Shown: positions 16,610 to 25,882, counted from the stretch's first letter. The stretch is 64,000 nt of DNA from Chitinophaga nivalis (GCF_025989125.1 NZ_JAPDNR010000001.1:2214301-2278300), one strand, 5' to 3'. Translations and numbers: made by a program. Notes: generated from the letters alone by a model not told the origin.

Positions 16610-18907
16610 TTATTCTATAATGAATTCGTCTGCAAACACCCACGCCGGGTTGCCTGCACCCGCCGCTCCGGCAGGGATCTTACCAAAATGCTGCACCTGC
16701 ATGCGTACATAACGGCCCCTTGCCTGCGTCAGTTTACCCCGTACCTGGTTAATCCCTTCCTTGGTAAAGCTGGTCTGCTTAAATACTTCCTTAAAGGTTT
16801 TACCATCTTCCGAAACGGAAAAAACAACCTGTTTGGGCGGATAAATCCAATTAGATCTGGCATTCATGGTATTCATGCCTACCAGGTGAATATCCTGTAC
16901 ACTGTCCAGTTCCACGGTGGCAGTCAGATCTTTACCATTGTAACCAAACCACTGGCCGTCGTTATAGGCGGCATTGCCGGCAATACCGTTGACCATGGCC
17001 GCCGGACTGCCCGGATTATAGCTCTGGCCAGGTTCCTGGTCCAGGGTGATCTTTTTTACCAGCCCTTTGTGTATCAGAAACGGTTGGTGATATTCATTGC
17101 CGAAAGGTTTACCGTTCTGGAATACCTGCGCCCGGATGACGGTGTTGCCGGTAACAGCCAGCGGTGTGGTATATACCGGTGATTGCAGGGAAGGCGCTGT
17201 ACTATCCGTCGTATAGTGGATGGTGCCACCTTCCAGCTTACTGTCCAGCTGAATAACGGCCTGTCCTTTGCCATTGTCAGCTATTTTACCGGTTACTTCA
17301 AATACGTGTCGGGCATAATTCACCTTTTTCAGCTCCAGGCGGTGTACATGTACTTTCAGCCGCTCCAGGAAGTTGTTGTAGTTCCGTTTATCGGTAGCAG
17401 ACCAGAGCACTTCCGCCAGCGCAGTAGCACGGGGATATACCATGTACTCCAGGTAGCTGGTGTTGTTGATGTATTCTGTCCACAGATTGGCCTGTGCCCC
17501 TTTGATAAATACCGCTTCTTCTTTGGTTAGCTCCGTGGGTACGGGCTCGTAGGCATACACTTCACTAACGGGTGTAAAGCCGCCAATGGCCAGTGGTTCA
17601 TTCGTACTTTGCGACTGGTAGTGATCAAAGTAGCAATAGTTGCCCGGTGTCATGATCACATTATGTTTTTGCCGCGCGGCGGTAATGCCTCCCTGGATAC
17701 CTGTCCAGCTCATCACGGTAGCATTGGGGGCCAGTCCGCCTTCCAGGATTTCATCCCAGCCTATGATCTGACGGCCTTTGCTGTTGAGGTATTTTTCCAT
17801 GCGCTGTATAAAATAACTTTGCAGGGCATGTTCGTCTTTCAGGTGTTCCTGTTTCATGCGGGCCTGGCATTTCGGGCATTTCTGCCAGCGTACTTTAGGC
17901 GATTCATCGCCGCCGATGTGGATATAGCGGCTGGGGAACAGCTCCAGTACTTCGTCCAGTACATCCTGCAGAAACGTGTATACGCTGTCGTTACCGGCAC
18001 AGTATACATCGTCATATACGCCCCAGCGGGTGCCTACTTCGTAGGGGCCGCCGGTACAGCCCAGTTGCGGATAGGCTGTCAGTACTGCCAGGGAGTGCCC
18101 TGGCATCTCTATTTCCGGTATTACGGTCACAAATCTTTCCGCCGCATATTTCACCACTTCTTTCACCTGTTCCTGCGTATAGTAACCACCATAGGGCTTG
18201 CCATCGTATTTTCCGTCGGCATAACGGCCGGCCATGGTTTCCTTACGTTTGGAAGAGATCTCCTGCAGGCGGGCATATTTTTTTATTTCCACGCGCCAGC
18301 CCTGGTCGTCGGTAAGATGCCAATGGAAGGTATTCATCTTGTGCATGGCCAGCAGGTCGATATATTTCTTGATGAAAGCTACCGGGAAGAAATGACGGCC
18401 TACATCCAGGTGTAATCCACGATAGGAAAAGCGGGGTGCATCGGTAATGCTTACGCCGGGAATATAAAAGGCAGTAGCCGGTTGTACCGGCAACAGCTGT
18501 ATCAGCGTTTGAATGCCGTAAAAGGTACCACTGGCGGTGTTGCCGTGAATGTTCACGCCCTGACTGCCCGCCTGCAGCGTGTATCCTTCCGGGTTAGTGG
18601 AGTCCTGGCCGGTTTGCAGGATAATCGCATTTTTATCTGCAGTGGCCCGAATGGCCAGTTCGTACCCGGTGAGTTCTTTCAGCCAGCTGTTGAATAAGGC
18701 CGCTGTTTGTTTATCGGCATCGGTGCTGGCAACAAGAACGGTTTGTTTATCGAGCAGGAAGGAATCTGCTTTTTCCTGCACCTGGGCAGGCATAGGAATA
18801 ATGCTTACCTGGCCTTTGGGGGCAGCGGCATGGTGAGAGCCGGAACATGCCCAAAGTCCTGCAGCGGCCAGCAATAAGCCAATGCTGCATACATTTTTCA
18901 TTGTCAT
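16610..18907 (-). CDS. GH20 beta-N-acetylhexosaminidase (lipoprotein)
   Basis: The 765-residue enzyme removes terminal GlcNAc or GalNAc from glycans or chitooligosaccharides. It has a lipoprotein signal (LWAC, lipidated Cys21), a GH20 N-terminal domain (about 35-155), and the catalytic barrel starting at RFSYRGLHLDVGRHF. The Asp334-Glu335 pair in HIGGDESP is the polariser and acid of substrate-assisted catalysis. After about residue 555 comes a chitobiase-type beta domain (GTIHYTTDSTAPS) and a C-terminal F5/8 type C-like carbohydrate-binding module (about 620-765). It lies in a row of minus-strand glycan genes. An alternative ATG at 18901 would remove two residues. Confidence 0.95.
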   Translation of the reverse strand: MTMKNVCSIGLLLAAAGLWACSGSHHAAAPKGQVSIIPMPAQVQEKADSFLLDKQTVLVASTDADKQTAALFNSWLKELTGYELAIRATADKNAIILQTGQDSTNPEGYTLQAGSQGVNIHGNTASGTFYGIQTLIQLLPVQPATAFYIPGVSITDAPRFSYRGLHLDVGRHFFPVAFIKKYIDLLAMHKMNTFHWHLTDDQGWRVEIKKYARLQEISSKRKETMAGRYADGKYDGKPYGGYYTQEQVKEVVKYAAERFVTVIPEIEMPGHSLAVLTAYPQLGCTGGPYEVGTRWGVYDDVYCAGNDSVYTFLQDVLDEVLELFPSRYIHIGGDESPKVRWQKCPKCQARMKQEHLKDEHALQSYFIQRMEKYLNSKGRQIIGWDEILEGGLAPNATVMSWTGIQGGITAARQKHNVIMTPGNYCYFDHYQSQSTNEPLAIGGFTPVSEVYAYEPVPTELTKEEAVFIKGAQANLWTEYINNTSYLEYMVYPRATALAEVLWSATDKRNYNNFLERLKVHVHRLELKKVNYARHVFEVTGKIADNGKGQAVIQLDSKLEGGTIHYTTDSTAPSLQSPVYTTPLAVTGNTVIRAQVFQNGKPFGNEYHQPFLIHKGLVKKITLDQEPGQSYNPGSPAAMVNGIAGNAAYNDGQWFGYNGKDLTATVELDSVQDIHLVGMNTMNARSNWIYPPKQVVFSVSEDGKTFKEVFKQTSFTKEGINQVRGKLTQARGRYVRMQVQHFGKIPAGAAGAGNPAWVFADEFIIE

Positions 18908-18956
18908 AACTAATGGTTCGGTTTTAATCAGGTACTAAAAGACCTGTCAGGTAAAA

Positions 18957-18998
18957 GCTGCAGCAGCGAAACAACGTTGGCGGGCTTCGCTGCTGCAG
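18957..18998 (-). terminator. Hairpin downstream of the EEP gene
   Basis: CTGCAGCAGCGAA and its complement form a 13-bp stem around a 14-15-base loop, followed on the minus strand by CTTTTA. It lies between the EEP stop codon (19016) and the GH20 start, and probably separates transcription units or lowers read-through. Confidence 0.6.
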
Positions 18999-19015
18999 GT
19001 GTGTTGTTGTCGGAT

Positions 19016-19783
19016 TTATTTCAATTCCAGTTCACATAATACCGGCCTGTGGTCGGATGCGATGGTTTCCTCAATGATCCGGGCGCCGGTGATATTCCAC
19101 CGGTGTTTGGGATGCAGGAGGATGTAGTCCAGCTTTACCGTGGGAGAATCTGCCGGGAAGGTAGGTCCCATCTGGCTGGTGGCATCTGTGAAAATCTGTT
19201 TGAGTGTGGTGATTTCTTTGGAAGACGGAATCGCATTAAAATCGCCGGCCAGTATCACGGGTGTTTCTGTTTGTTTGAAGTATTCTACCAGCGTATTGGC
19301 TTCTGCGATCCGGTCTGCCGGATTGTTTTCTGCATCCAGGTGAATAGAGGCAAACTGCAACAGGCTGTCGCCGGGTAATTTTACGGTAATGATACCGGCT
19401 GCCCTGGGCTCAATGCCTTTGGAAACTGGTAGTGGCAACGTAATACCTGATTTAATCGGGAAGCGGGAGAGGATCCCGGTGCCATAACCGCCACCCTCAT
19501 AATCCAGGGCTTTGGCGAAATAAGTATACATACCGGTGAGGTCTGCGAGTTCCTGCAACTGATTGAGTTTTTCCGTCCGGCGGGTAACGCTGTCTACTTC
19601 CTGTAATGCCACAAAATCGGGATTGGTGGCAAGGATGACGTTACCGATGCCCTGCAGGTCCAGCACACCTTTCATATTCTGACCGTGATGAATATTGTAG
19701 GTCAGTACTTTCACTTTCTGTGTTTGTGCAAACAACGAAAAGCCCGTAAAACACACAACGGTAATGAGCAACATTTTTTTCAT
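19016..19783 (-). CDS. Secreted endonuclease/exonuclease/phosphatase family hydrolase
   Basis: The 255-residue protein has a signal peptide (to about residue 20) and the EEP fold: VLTYNIHHG, PDFVALQEVDSVTRRT (metal-binding Glu), SIHLDAEN, LAGDFNAIPSS (DFN motif), and a final SDHRPV (catalytic His). EEP enzymes cleave phosphoester bonds in nucleic acids, phosphoinositides or sphingomyelin. Exported Bacteroidota members often sit in glycan loci next to a phosphodiesterase, as here, which suggests phosphate removal from decorated glycans or GPI-type groups. That role is inference; the sequence shows only the fold and active site. Confidence 0.85.
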   Translation of the reverse strand: MKKMLLITVVCFTGFSLFAQTQKVKVLTYNIHHGQNMKGVLDLQGIGNVILATNPDFVALQEVDSVTRRTEKLNQLQELADLTGMYTYFAKALDYEGGGYGTGILSRFPIKSGITLPLPVSKGIEPRAAGIITVKLPGDSLLQFASIHLDAENNPADRIAEANTLVEYFKQTETPVILAGDFNAIPSSKEITTLKQIFTDATSQMGPTFPADSPTVKLDYILLHPKHRWNITGARIIEETIASDHRPVLCELELK

Positions 19784-19845
19784 AGCACCAATTTTTACTG
19801 ATCCGGCCTCCGGTTTATACTGCGGGTATACGTCGGAGGATCTGA

Positions 19846-20730
19846 TTATTTAAACGCTTCTTTCACGGGCCTTCCTGTCCACACCTGGGGTGTTTTCAGT
19901 CCGAATATCCAGGCGATGGTCGCGGCGGTATCGTACGTAACAACACTGCTTTTGATCTCTTTGTTTTGTTGGATACCAGGGCCGCGGATGATCCAGGGAA
20001 TCTGCATTTCTTCCATGGTTTTACCGCCGTGGCCTGTTTTGATACCGCCATGATCTGCTGTCAGCAGAATGATGGTATCATCCCACATGCCGGCATCTTT
20101 TACTGCCTGCAGCATTTTGCCCAGCAACACATCGTTTTTATGTACCTGGTCAAAATAAGGCTGAATATTATGCCCGATATTATGTCCTACGCCATCCGGT
20201 TCATCCAGGTGAACAAACAGGAAGTCCGGTTTTTTTGTTTTGATATATTCTACTGCTGCCGCGGTGGCCAGGCTGTCGTTATCATGACAGGCCAGTTCCT
20301 TGTTGATGGCTGCTTTGGGGAACAGGTAACCGATACCATCCCAGCTGTAGATCACGCCTATTTCCGCTTTGGGTTTTTGTTCGCGGAGTAAGGTGTAGAT
20401 GGAAGGGAACAGGCCATAACGGTCGAGTTCCCGGGAAGGCAGCTCCGGTTGCTTGCTGTTCCACTCCGTGTAGCCATGTACTTCCGGACCGGCTCCCATC
20501 ACCATAGACGCCCAGTTCACAGCACTGGAAGAAGGTAGCACACTTCGTGCCTGTAATGTCCAGGCCCCTTCTTTCATCATTTGTTTCATGTGTGGGTTAT
20601 CCACTTTAGGAAAACAGTACGCCCCAAAACCATCCATTCCAATCAGTATCACGTGTTTGGCCCCTTTGACCTGTGCCTGCGCGAAAAAGCCACCTAATAA
20701 AAGGCTGGCTGCAATGATTAATTTTTTCAT
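19846..20730 (-). CDS. Secreted type I phosphodiesterase/nucleotide pyrophosphatase-like enzyme (alkaline phosphatase superfamily)
   Basis: From the ATG at 20730 the protein starts with a signal peptide (MKKLIIAASLLLGGFFAQAQ). Metal-site motifs of the family are visible: ILIGMDGFGA (metal Asp), PSSSAVNWASMVMG (the nucleophile region, normally Thr or Ser), HLDEPDGVGHNIGH, and TADHGGIKTGHGG. The length (about 294 residues) is short for nucleotide pyrophosphatases but usual for exported Bacteroidota members. It should hydrolyse a phosphodiester in the periplasm, with unknown substrate. It is 62 bases upstream of the EEP gene, and the pair is plausibly co-expressed. Confidence 0.85.
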   Translation of the reverse strand: MKKLIIAASLLLGGFFAQAQVKGAKHVILIGMDGFGAYCFPKVDNPHMKQMMKEGAWTLQARSVLPSSSAVNWASMVMGAGPEVHGYTEWNSKQPELPSRELDRYGLFPSIYTLLREQKPKAEIGVIYSWDGIGYLFPKAAINKELACHDNDSLATAAAVEYIKTKKPDFLFVHLDEPDGVGHNIGHNIQPYFDQVHKNDVLLGKMLQAVKDAGMWDDTIILLTADHGGIKTGHGGKTMEEMQIPWIIRGPGIQQNKEIKSSVVTYDTAATIAWIFGLKTPQVWTGRPVKEAFK

Positions 20731-20832
20731 TTCGTTGTTCACTTTTATCCGGCTGTTGCCGGGGATTTATTATTTCAAATCGGAAGTTGCAGTTAAGGGA
20801 CTTAAGTTATTCGAAATGGTAAATATAGATTA

Positions 20833-21594
20833 CTACTGTATTTCGTGCAAGGCTTTTTCTCCCAGTTCACGGATTAATAATACTTCTTTTTCCTGAGTGA
20901 GGGAGATGCCATATTCGGGAACGCCGGGAATGCCGCCCATGCTTACATTGGGATTGCGATATACCATGGCGCTGTCTTCGTACGCTTTGGCAGTGGTATG
21001 GAATTCTGACAGTCCGGTTGTTTTTACCAGCTGGGCAATATTGTTGGCACGTACGCCGGAACCAGCCATGATGGCGATGCGGTCGTCGGCGCGGAGGAAC
21101 AGGTCTTTCAGCAGGGAAGCTCCTTCTACAGCGGTATTGCGGGCGCCGGAAGTGAGGATCCGTTCACATCCTGTTTCGATAATATCTTCCAGTGCTTCAA
21201 ACGGATTATCTGTCATATCGAAGGCACGATGGAAAGTAACGCCCATGGGCCAGGCCAGTTTCACCAGTTCTTTGCAGCGTTGTTTATCCACCCGGCCTTC
21301 TGCGGTGAGCATGCCAATTACCACGCCGTTACATCCCAGTTGTTTACATATTTCGATATCCTTTTTCATGATTTCAAACTCCAGGTCGGTATAGAGAAAG
21401 TCACCACCCCGGGGCCGGATAATCGGATAGAGGTCTATGTTTACTTTTTCACGGGCTACGGCAATCGTTGCATAGCTGGGGGTAGTACCACCTTCCAGGA
21501 GGTTATCGCAAAGCTCAATGCGGTTGGCCCCACCTGCTGCAGCTGCGATACAGGAAGCGACAGAACCGGCGCATATTTCAAGAATAAAAGACAT
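20833..21594 (-). CDS. cutC: CutC family protein
   Basis: The 253-residue protein is a complete CutC TIM barrel: FILEICAGSVASCIAAAAGGANRIELC at the start (quoted in part: residues 3-28), then IIRPRGGDFLYTD, GMLTAEGRVD, VTFHRAFDM and ILTSGARNTA. CutC was named for copper homeostasis in E. coli, but the barrel resembles sugar and aldolase-like enzymes, and its biochemical role is not settled. Bacteroidota genomes frequently place cutC beside glycosidase and glycosylasparaginase genes, as here, which fits a carbohydrate-related role better than copper. That view is inference from context. Confidence 0.9.
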   Translation of the reverse strand: MSFILEICAGSVASCIAAAAGGANRIELCDNLLEGGTTPSYATIAVAREKVNIDLYPIIRPRGGDFLYTDLEFEIMKKDIEICKQLGCNGVVIGMLTAEGRVDKQRCKELVKLAWPMGVTFHRAFDMTDNPFEALEDIIETGCERILTSGARNTAVEGASLLKDLFLRADDRIAIMAGSGVRANNIAQLVKTTGLSEFHTTAKAYEDSAMVYRNPNVSMGGIPGVPEYGISLTQEKEVLLIRELGEKALHEIQ

Positions 21595-21733
21595 ATGTCA
21601 GATTTTAGGAGTGCTTGTAATAGGAATGTGTATAACCATCTGGTTTCCGGGAGCATAAAAGTCCCATCAGGCCGGAATCAGCATCATTGTATTTTCTGGA
21701 GAGATAGCAGCTGCCTGGAAACCGGAATAAGAA

Positions 21734-21796
21734 ATTACGCATTTTCGGGAAGATTTTCGCATATTATCTGCGAGGCACTTCCTGAAAATGCGTAAT
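21734..21796. repeat. Long inverted repeat (hairpin element, copy 2)
   Basis: Arms 21734-21752 and 21778-21796 match at 18 of 19 positions; the outer end reads ATTACGCATTTTC. The 25-base loop contains a smaller dyad (TTCGCA and TGCGAG). The outer ends match the element at 13173-13237. It lies between the glycosylasparaginase stop codon and the cutC start, both on the minus strand. Confidence 0.7.
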
Positions 21797-21818
21797 ACAA
21801 CAGGGTTGTTTTATCTGC

Positions 21819-22874
21819 TTAGAAATGATGTTTACCGTCTATCAGTACATTGCTGGTATCGCTGGTACACACCGCGTAGCTGAAGCCTTTCTGCAGGCAA
21901 TAAGCGCCGTATTGTCCCTTTTTGTTGAGGGCCAGGAAACCTACCTGTATCTCCCGGGCTTTCGACGGACTTCTTTTCACAATTCTATCTACAGCTTCTT
22001 TACAGGCTTTTTCCGGTGGATAACCCTGCCGCATCAGTTCTACGACGAGGTGGCTGCCCACAATTTTAATGACTTCTTCGCCAACGCCGGTACTGGTAGC
22101 AGCACCTATTTCATTGTCTACATAAAGACCTGCGCCGATGATCGGAGAATCACCTACACGGCCATGTAATTTGAAAGCCATCCCACTGGTGGTGCAGGCG
22201 CCGGAAAGATTGCCGGCAGCATCCATGGCTACCATACCAATGGTATCGTGGTTATACACATTACCCGGCAGCATCAGCGGATTAAACGCAGTAGCGCCGT
22301 TGGCAGGAGCGTAGGATTTATTTTCTATGTTGATGATGGGTTTATATTCTGATGTTTTCAGCCATTCTTTCCAGGCTTTTTCAGCTTCCGGTGTGAGCAG
22401 GTTTTCTTTTTTGAAACCGTTGGCCAGTGCGAATTGCAGGGCACCATCACCTACCAGCATCACGTGCGGTGTTTTTTCCATCACGGCGCGGGCTACAGAA
22501 ATGGCGTGGGTAACATGTTCGAGGGAAGCTACGGAACCGCAGTTGCCCAGTTCGTCCATGATGCAGGCATCCAGTGTTACGCGGCCGTCGCGGTCCGGAT
22601 AGCCGGAATAGCCTACGGTGTGGTTGTCCGGATCTGCTTCGGGTACCCGTACACCTGCTTCCACAGCGTCCAGTGCACGTCCGCCCTTCTTCAGTATTTC
22701 CCAGGCAGCTGCGTTGGCAGCGCGGCCAAAGTCCCACGTGGATATGACAATAGGTTTACCTTTTACGGGGCCTCCTTTGGTGGTTGCGCGTGCAGACGTG
22801 CCCGTTACTCCGTCTAAAGAGAAAACAGCGGCGCCAAGGGCCGCTGTTTTCAGAAAACTTCTTCTATCTTTCAT
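21819..22874 (-). CDS. N4-(beta-N-acetylglucosaminyl)-L-asparaginase (glycosylasparaginase)
   Basis: The enzyme cleaves the GlcNAc-asparagine bond left after N-glycoprotein breakdown. The 351-residue precursor has a Tat-type signal (DRRSFLK, then a hydrophobic stretch), so it is exported folded to the periplasm. The autoprocessing site is visible as NHDTIGMVAMD, where Thr211 becomes the N-terminal nucleophile of the beta chain. GRVGDSPIIGAGLYVDNE and STGVGEE complete the active site. Length and motif order match bacterial aspartylglucosaminidases rather than plant-type asparaginases. It follows the ROK kinase gene on the same strand and links the locus to N-glycans. Confidence 0.93.
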   Translation of the reverse strand: MKDRRSFLKTAALGAAVFSLDGVTGTSARATTKGGPVKGKPIVISTWDFGRAANAAAWEILKKGGRALDAVEAGVRVPEADPDNHTVGYSGYPDRDGRVTLDACIMDELGNCGSVASLEHVTHAISVARAVMEKTPHVMLVGDGALQFALANGFKKENLLTPEAEKAWKEWLKTSEYKPIINIENKSYAPANGATAFNPLMLPGNVYNHDTIGMVAMDAAGNLSGACTTSGMAFKLHGRVGDSPIIGAGLYVDNEIGAATSTGVGEEVIKIVGSHLVVELMRQGYPPEKACKEAVDRIVKRSPSKAREIQVGFLALNKKGQYGAYCLQKGFSYAVCTSDTSNVLIDGKHHF

Positions 22875-22929
22875 AATATTGCGTGTTCAATACTTACAGG
22901 TCATTGCTGCTGTGGCAATGTGCTACGTG

Positions 22930-23895
22930 TTAGTCTTTCATCTCCCATGCCAGGGCGCTGGCGCCCAATATGGCGGCATCACTTTCTTTCAGCTCGGAAA
23001 ACAGCAATTTAACTTTATTCTGGAATATGGGCAGCAGGTTCTTTTCCATGTGTTCACGGACCGGTTTCATAATCAGGTCGCCGGCTTTGGTGAGGCCGCC
23101 GAACAGTACGATGGCTTCCGGGCTGGAGAACATTACGAAATTGGCCAGGGCTGCACCCAGTATTTGTCCTGTGAACTCGTATACTTCCATCGCCAGCGGA
23201 TCTCCTTTCATCGCTGCTTCATAGATCACTTTGGAATTGATTTCTTCCAGCAGATGATCGCGCAGGATGCTTTGGGTATCCGGGCGTGTTTTCAACAGTT
23301 CCAGGGCAGAATTGGTCACACCGGTAGCAGAAGCATAGGCTTCGAGAGAACCATGTGCACCGGTGCCGGGATGGAAGCGGCCACCCGGGATCACAATACA
23401 GTGACCCAGTTCACCGGCAAAACCATCATGTCCGTAAATCAGCTGGCCGTTGGCAACAATACCGCTACCTACACCTGTACCCAGGGTCATCACGATAAAA
23501 TCTTTCATTCCTCTGGCTGCGCCGTAGATCAGTTCTCCCAACGCTGCTGCGTTGGCATCGTTGGTCAGTACGGCCGGTAACCCGAATTTATCCTGCAGCA
23601 ACTGGGCGAGTGGTACCACTCCTTTCCAGCGCAGGTTGGGCGCATATTCAATGTTACCATTGTAGAAATTGCCGTTAGGTGCGCCTACGCCAATTCCTTT
23701 AATATTTTCGATGCCCCCCACCTGCTCGATCAGAATGGCCAGGTGTTGATGGAGTTCATCCAGGAAACAAGCTACATCTTCATGCTGATTGGTTAACATA
23801 CGACCATCACATAAAATAGTGCCTCTCCTGTCTACAATACCGAATTTGGTGTTAGTCCCCCCAATATCAATGCCCACCACTAGTTGCTGACTCAT
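22930..23895 (-). CDS. ROK family sugar kinase without the cysteine zinc motif
   Basis: The 321-residue protein has the ATP-binding DIGGTNTKFGIVD and the catalytic Asp in TNDANAAALGE. It should phosphorylate a hexose such as GlcNAc, ManNAc or glucose in the cytoplasm. The usual ROK zinc motif (CGCGxxGCxE) is replaced at residues 161-185 by GELGHC followed by RFHPGTGAHGSLE, so the three cysteines are gone. There is no DNA-binding N-terminus, so it is a kinase and not a repressor. Its start overlaps the end of the transporter gene by 29 bases, indicating translational coupling with sugar import. GlcNAc is the likeliest substrate from context. Confidence 0.88.
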   Translation of the reverse strand: MSQQLVVGIDIGGTNTKFGIVDRRGTILCDGRMLTNQHEDVACFLDELHQHLAILIEQVGGIENIKGIGVGAPNGNFYNGNIEYAPNLRWKGVVPLAQLLQDKFGLPAVLTNDANAAALGELIYGAARGMKDFIVMTLGTGVGSGIVANGQLIYGHDGFAGELGHCIVIPGGRFHPGTGAHGSLEAYASATGVTNSALELLKTRPDTQSILRDHLLEEINSKVIYEAAMKGDPLAMEVYEFTGQILGAALANFVMFSSPEAIVLFGGLTKAGDLIMKPVREHMEKNLLPIFQNKVKLLFSELKESDAAILGASALAWEMKD

Positions 23896-25783
23896 AATCG
23901 ATTCCTTGAGATTTTAATATGTTTTTAACGCTAAACGCAAAAAATGCCAGGTATGCAAAACAAAACGCCGGGATAATATAAGAAGCGTGAATACCAATGC
24001 TTGGGATGTCTGCCAGACCACCTTGTACAGGAGGAATCAGTGAACCGCCGAGGATCATCATTACGAGGAAGGCAGAACCCTGACCGGTGTATTTGCCCAG
24101 GCCGGCAATAGATAACGCAAAGATGCTGGGCCACATGATAGAGCAGAATAAACCACCACTAATGAAGGCAAAGGTAGCGAGTGCGCCGCTGGTAAATAAA
24201 CCGATCAATACGGAGCCAACTCCCAGTAACCCGAATATCATCAGGGTTTTGGCTGGTTTATCCTGACTGGCAAAGAAGCCGATGATCTGGATGGCGATAC
24301 AGATGGCATAAGGATATAATTCAGTGACATTATTGCCTTTGATAATATTGGCGCCCAGTATCACACCGTAGGCAATGAAAGGCACAATGATGCACAGCAG
24401 TTTGCGCACGCCTTTGGAAACATTGAATACGCTGATCGCACCGGTCCATCTGCCTATCATCATACTACCCCAGAACAGGGATACATACGGGTCCAGTTCA
24501 GATTCGGCCAGGCCTTTGGCAGTGAGGAATCCCGGGTGTTTCAGTAAGGCACCCAGGTTGCTGGCGAGGGTTACTTCCACGCCTACATAAATGAAGATAG
24601 CCAGCATACCCAGGGTGAGCTGCGGATATCTCATGGCGCCCCATCCTTCACTGTTGGCAGCAGAAGCACTTTTGGTATACAACAGAATACCAATGATACC
24701 TACGATACCAGTGATGAATAAAGGCAGTTCTATTTTCAGGATCAGTCCCAGGAGAATCAGTACAAACATGAAGCTGATACCCAGGATAGATTTAGTCGCT
24801 TTCGGTGAAGTCTCAAATCCGGCGTTATCCTGACTTTCCGGCATTTTTACAAACGCAAAGATGGCGGCTGCAACCAGGAACAGGCCTATCAGCAGGAAAT
24901 ACAGGGTATTGATCTTACTGATATCGGTGCTTACATCTCCGCCTTTAATATTGCCAAACAGCAACATACTAACGATGATGGGTCCGATAGTGGTACCGAA
25001 TGAGTTGATACCTCCTGCGAGATTAAGGCGGTTGGTACCTTTGGCCGGATCACCCAACAGAATGGCAAACGGGTTGGCCGCGGTTTGCTGCAGGGAAAAT
25101 CCTAATGCTACAATAAACAATGCCATGAGGATCAGGGCAAAGTAACCGAAAGTAACGGTTTGTTTATACTCACTGTCCAGCACCGTGATAATCTTTTCCA
25201 GACTGGCTTTGGTGAAGGTGGCAGCATATTGTTTATGCTCCGTATCCTGTTGGAAACCAGCCGGAATAGCAGCCAGCAACTGAGGATTGGAGATGTACTT
25301 CGCGGCGGATTCATTGTCACTGATCAGCAGGGAATAAGTATCTGCCTGTTTTTCGCGGCGGATCTTTACCTGTCTGTCGGAAGTCTGTAACTGTTGTTCT
25401 ACCTGGAAACTGCTGATATCCTGCAGGGTTTCCGTGATCGGAACAATTTTTTCCTTATTCACACAGGGAATCATAATAGCAGATCCCAGTACGGAAATCA
25501 GGAGGCCGTAAATAATACCTTTTTTGTAACCAATCTTGTTCAGGATATCTACCTTACGGGCAGCAGAGGCCAGGTACAGGATCAGGGAACCTATGAAATA
25601 GGCGCTGTAAAAAGAGAAGTCAATCAGTTGTGACTCCAGCTGTGTCAGGTTGAAGTGTGATTTACAGAAAGGGATAAAAATGCTGTTAGACGCAGCCAGA
25701 AACCCCCAGAAAAAGAACACCAGAATAAGAACAAAGAACGAGGGATGTGTACTTTGTCCGTTTTGCTTTGATTGCTGAGCCAT
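23867..25783 (-). CDS. FucP/NagP-like sugar permease with an inserted periplasmic segment and extra helices
   Basis: The 638-residue protein is a major facilitator of the fucose/glucose-galactose/GlcNAc permease group (FFFWGFLAASNS, LQQTAANPFA, NLAGGINSFGTTIGP). It is about 200 residues longer than its relatives. One excess is a hydrophilic stretch at about residues 107-208 between the third and fourth membrane segments, predicted to face the periplasm. The other is a pair of hydrophobic segments in the central loop (about 330-380). The gene is the first of the minus-strand arm and is coupled to the ROK kinase. Its promoter region is shared with the divergent permease at 25965. The sugar is not determined. 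Confidence 0.88.
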   Translation of the reverse strand: MAQQSKQNGQSTHPSFFVLILVFFFWGFLAASNSIFIPFCKSHFNLTQLESQLIDFSFYSAYFIGSLILYLASAARKVDILNKIGYKKGIIYGLLISVLGSAIMIPCVNKEKIVPITETLQDISSFQVEQQLQTSDRQVKIRREKQADTYSLLISDNESAAKYISNPQLLAAIPAGFQQDTEHKQYAATFTKASLEKIITVLDSEYKQTVTFGYFALILMALFIVALGFSLQQTAANPFAILLGDPAKGTNRLNLAGGINSFGTTIGPIIVSMLLFGNIKGGDVSTDISKINTLYFLLIGLFLVAAAIFAFVKMPESQDNAGFETSPKATKSILGISFMFVLILLGLILKIELPLFITGIVGIIGILLYTKSASAANSEGWGAMRYPQLTLGMLAIFIYVGVEVTLASNLGALLKHPGFLTAKGLAESELDPYVSLFWGSMMIGRWTGAISVFNVSKGVRKLLCIIVPFIAYGVILGANIIKGNNVTELYPYAICIAIQIIGFFASQDKPAKTLMIFGLLGVGSVLIGLFTSGALATFAFISGGLFCSIMWPSIFALSIAGLGKYTGQGSAFLVMMILGGSLIPPVQGGLADIPSIGIHASYIIPAFCFAYLAFFAFSVKNILKSQGIDYESATSGGH

Positions 25784-25882
25784 AAACGTGTTAAGTTACA
25801 GTGAAATTTTGCCGGATAAATGTAGAGATTATTTTTTAAATTTTTTAAAAAAGTAAATTAAAATAGTCGCTTTTTTAGTTGA

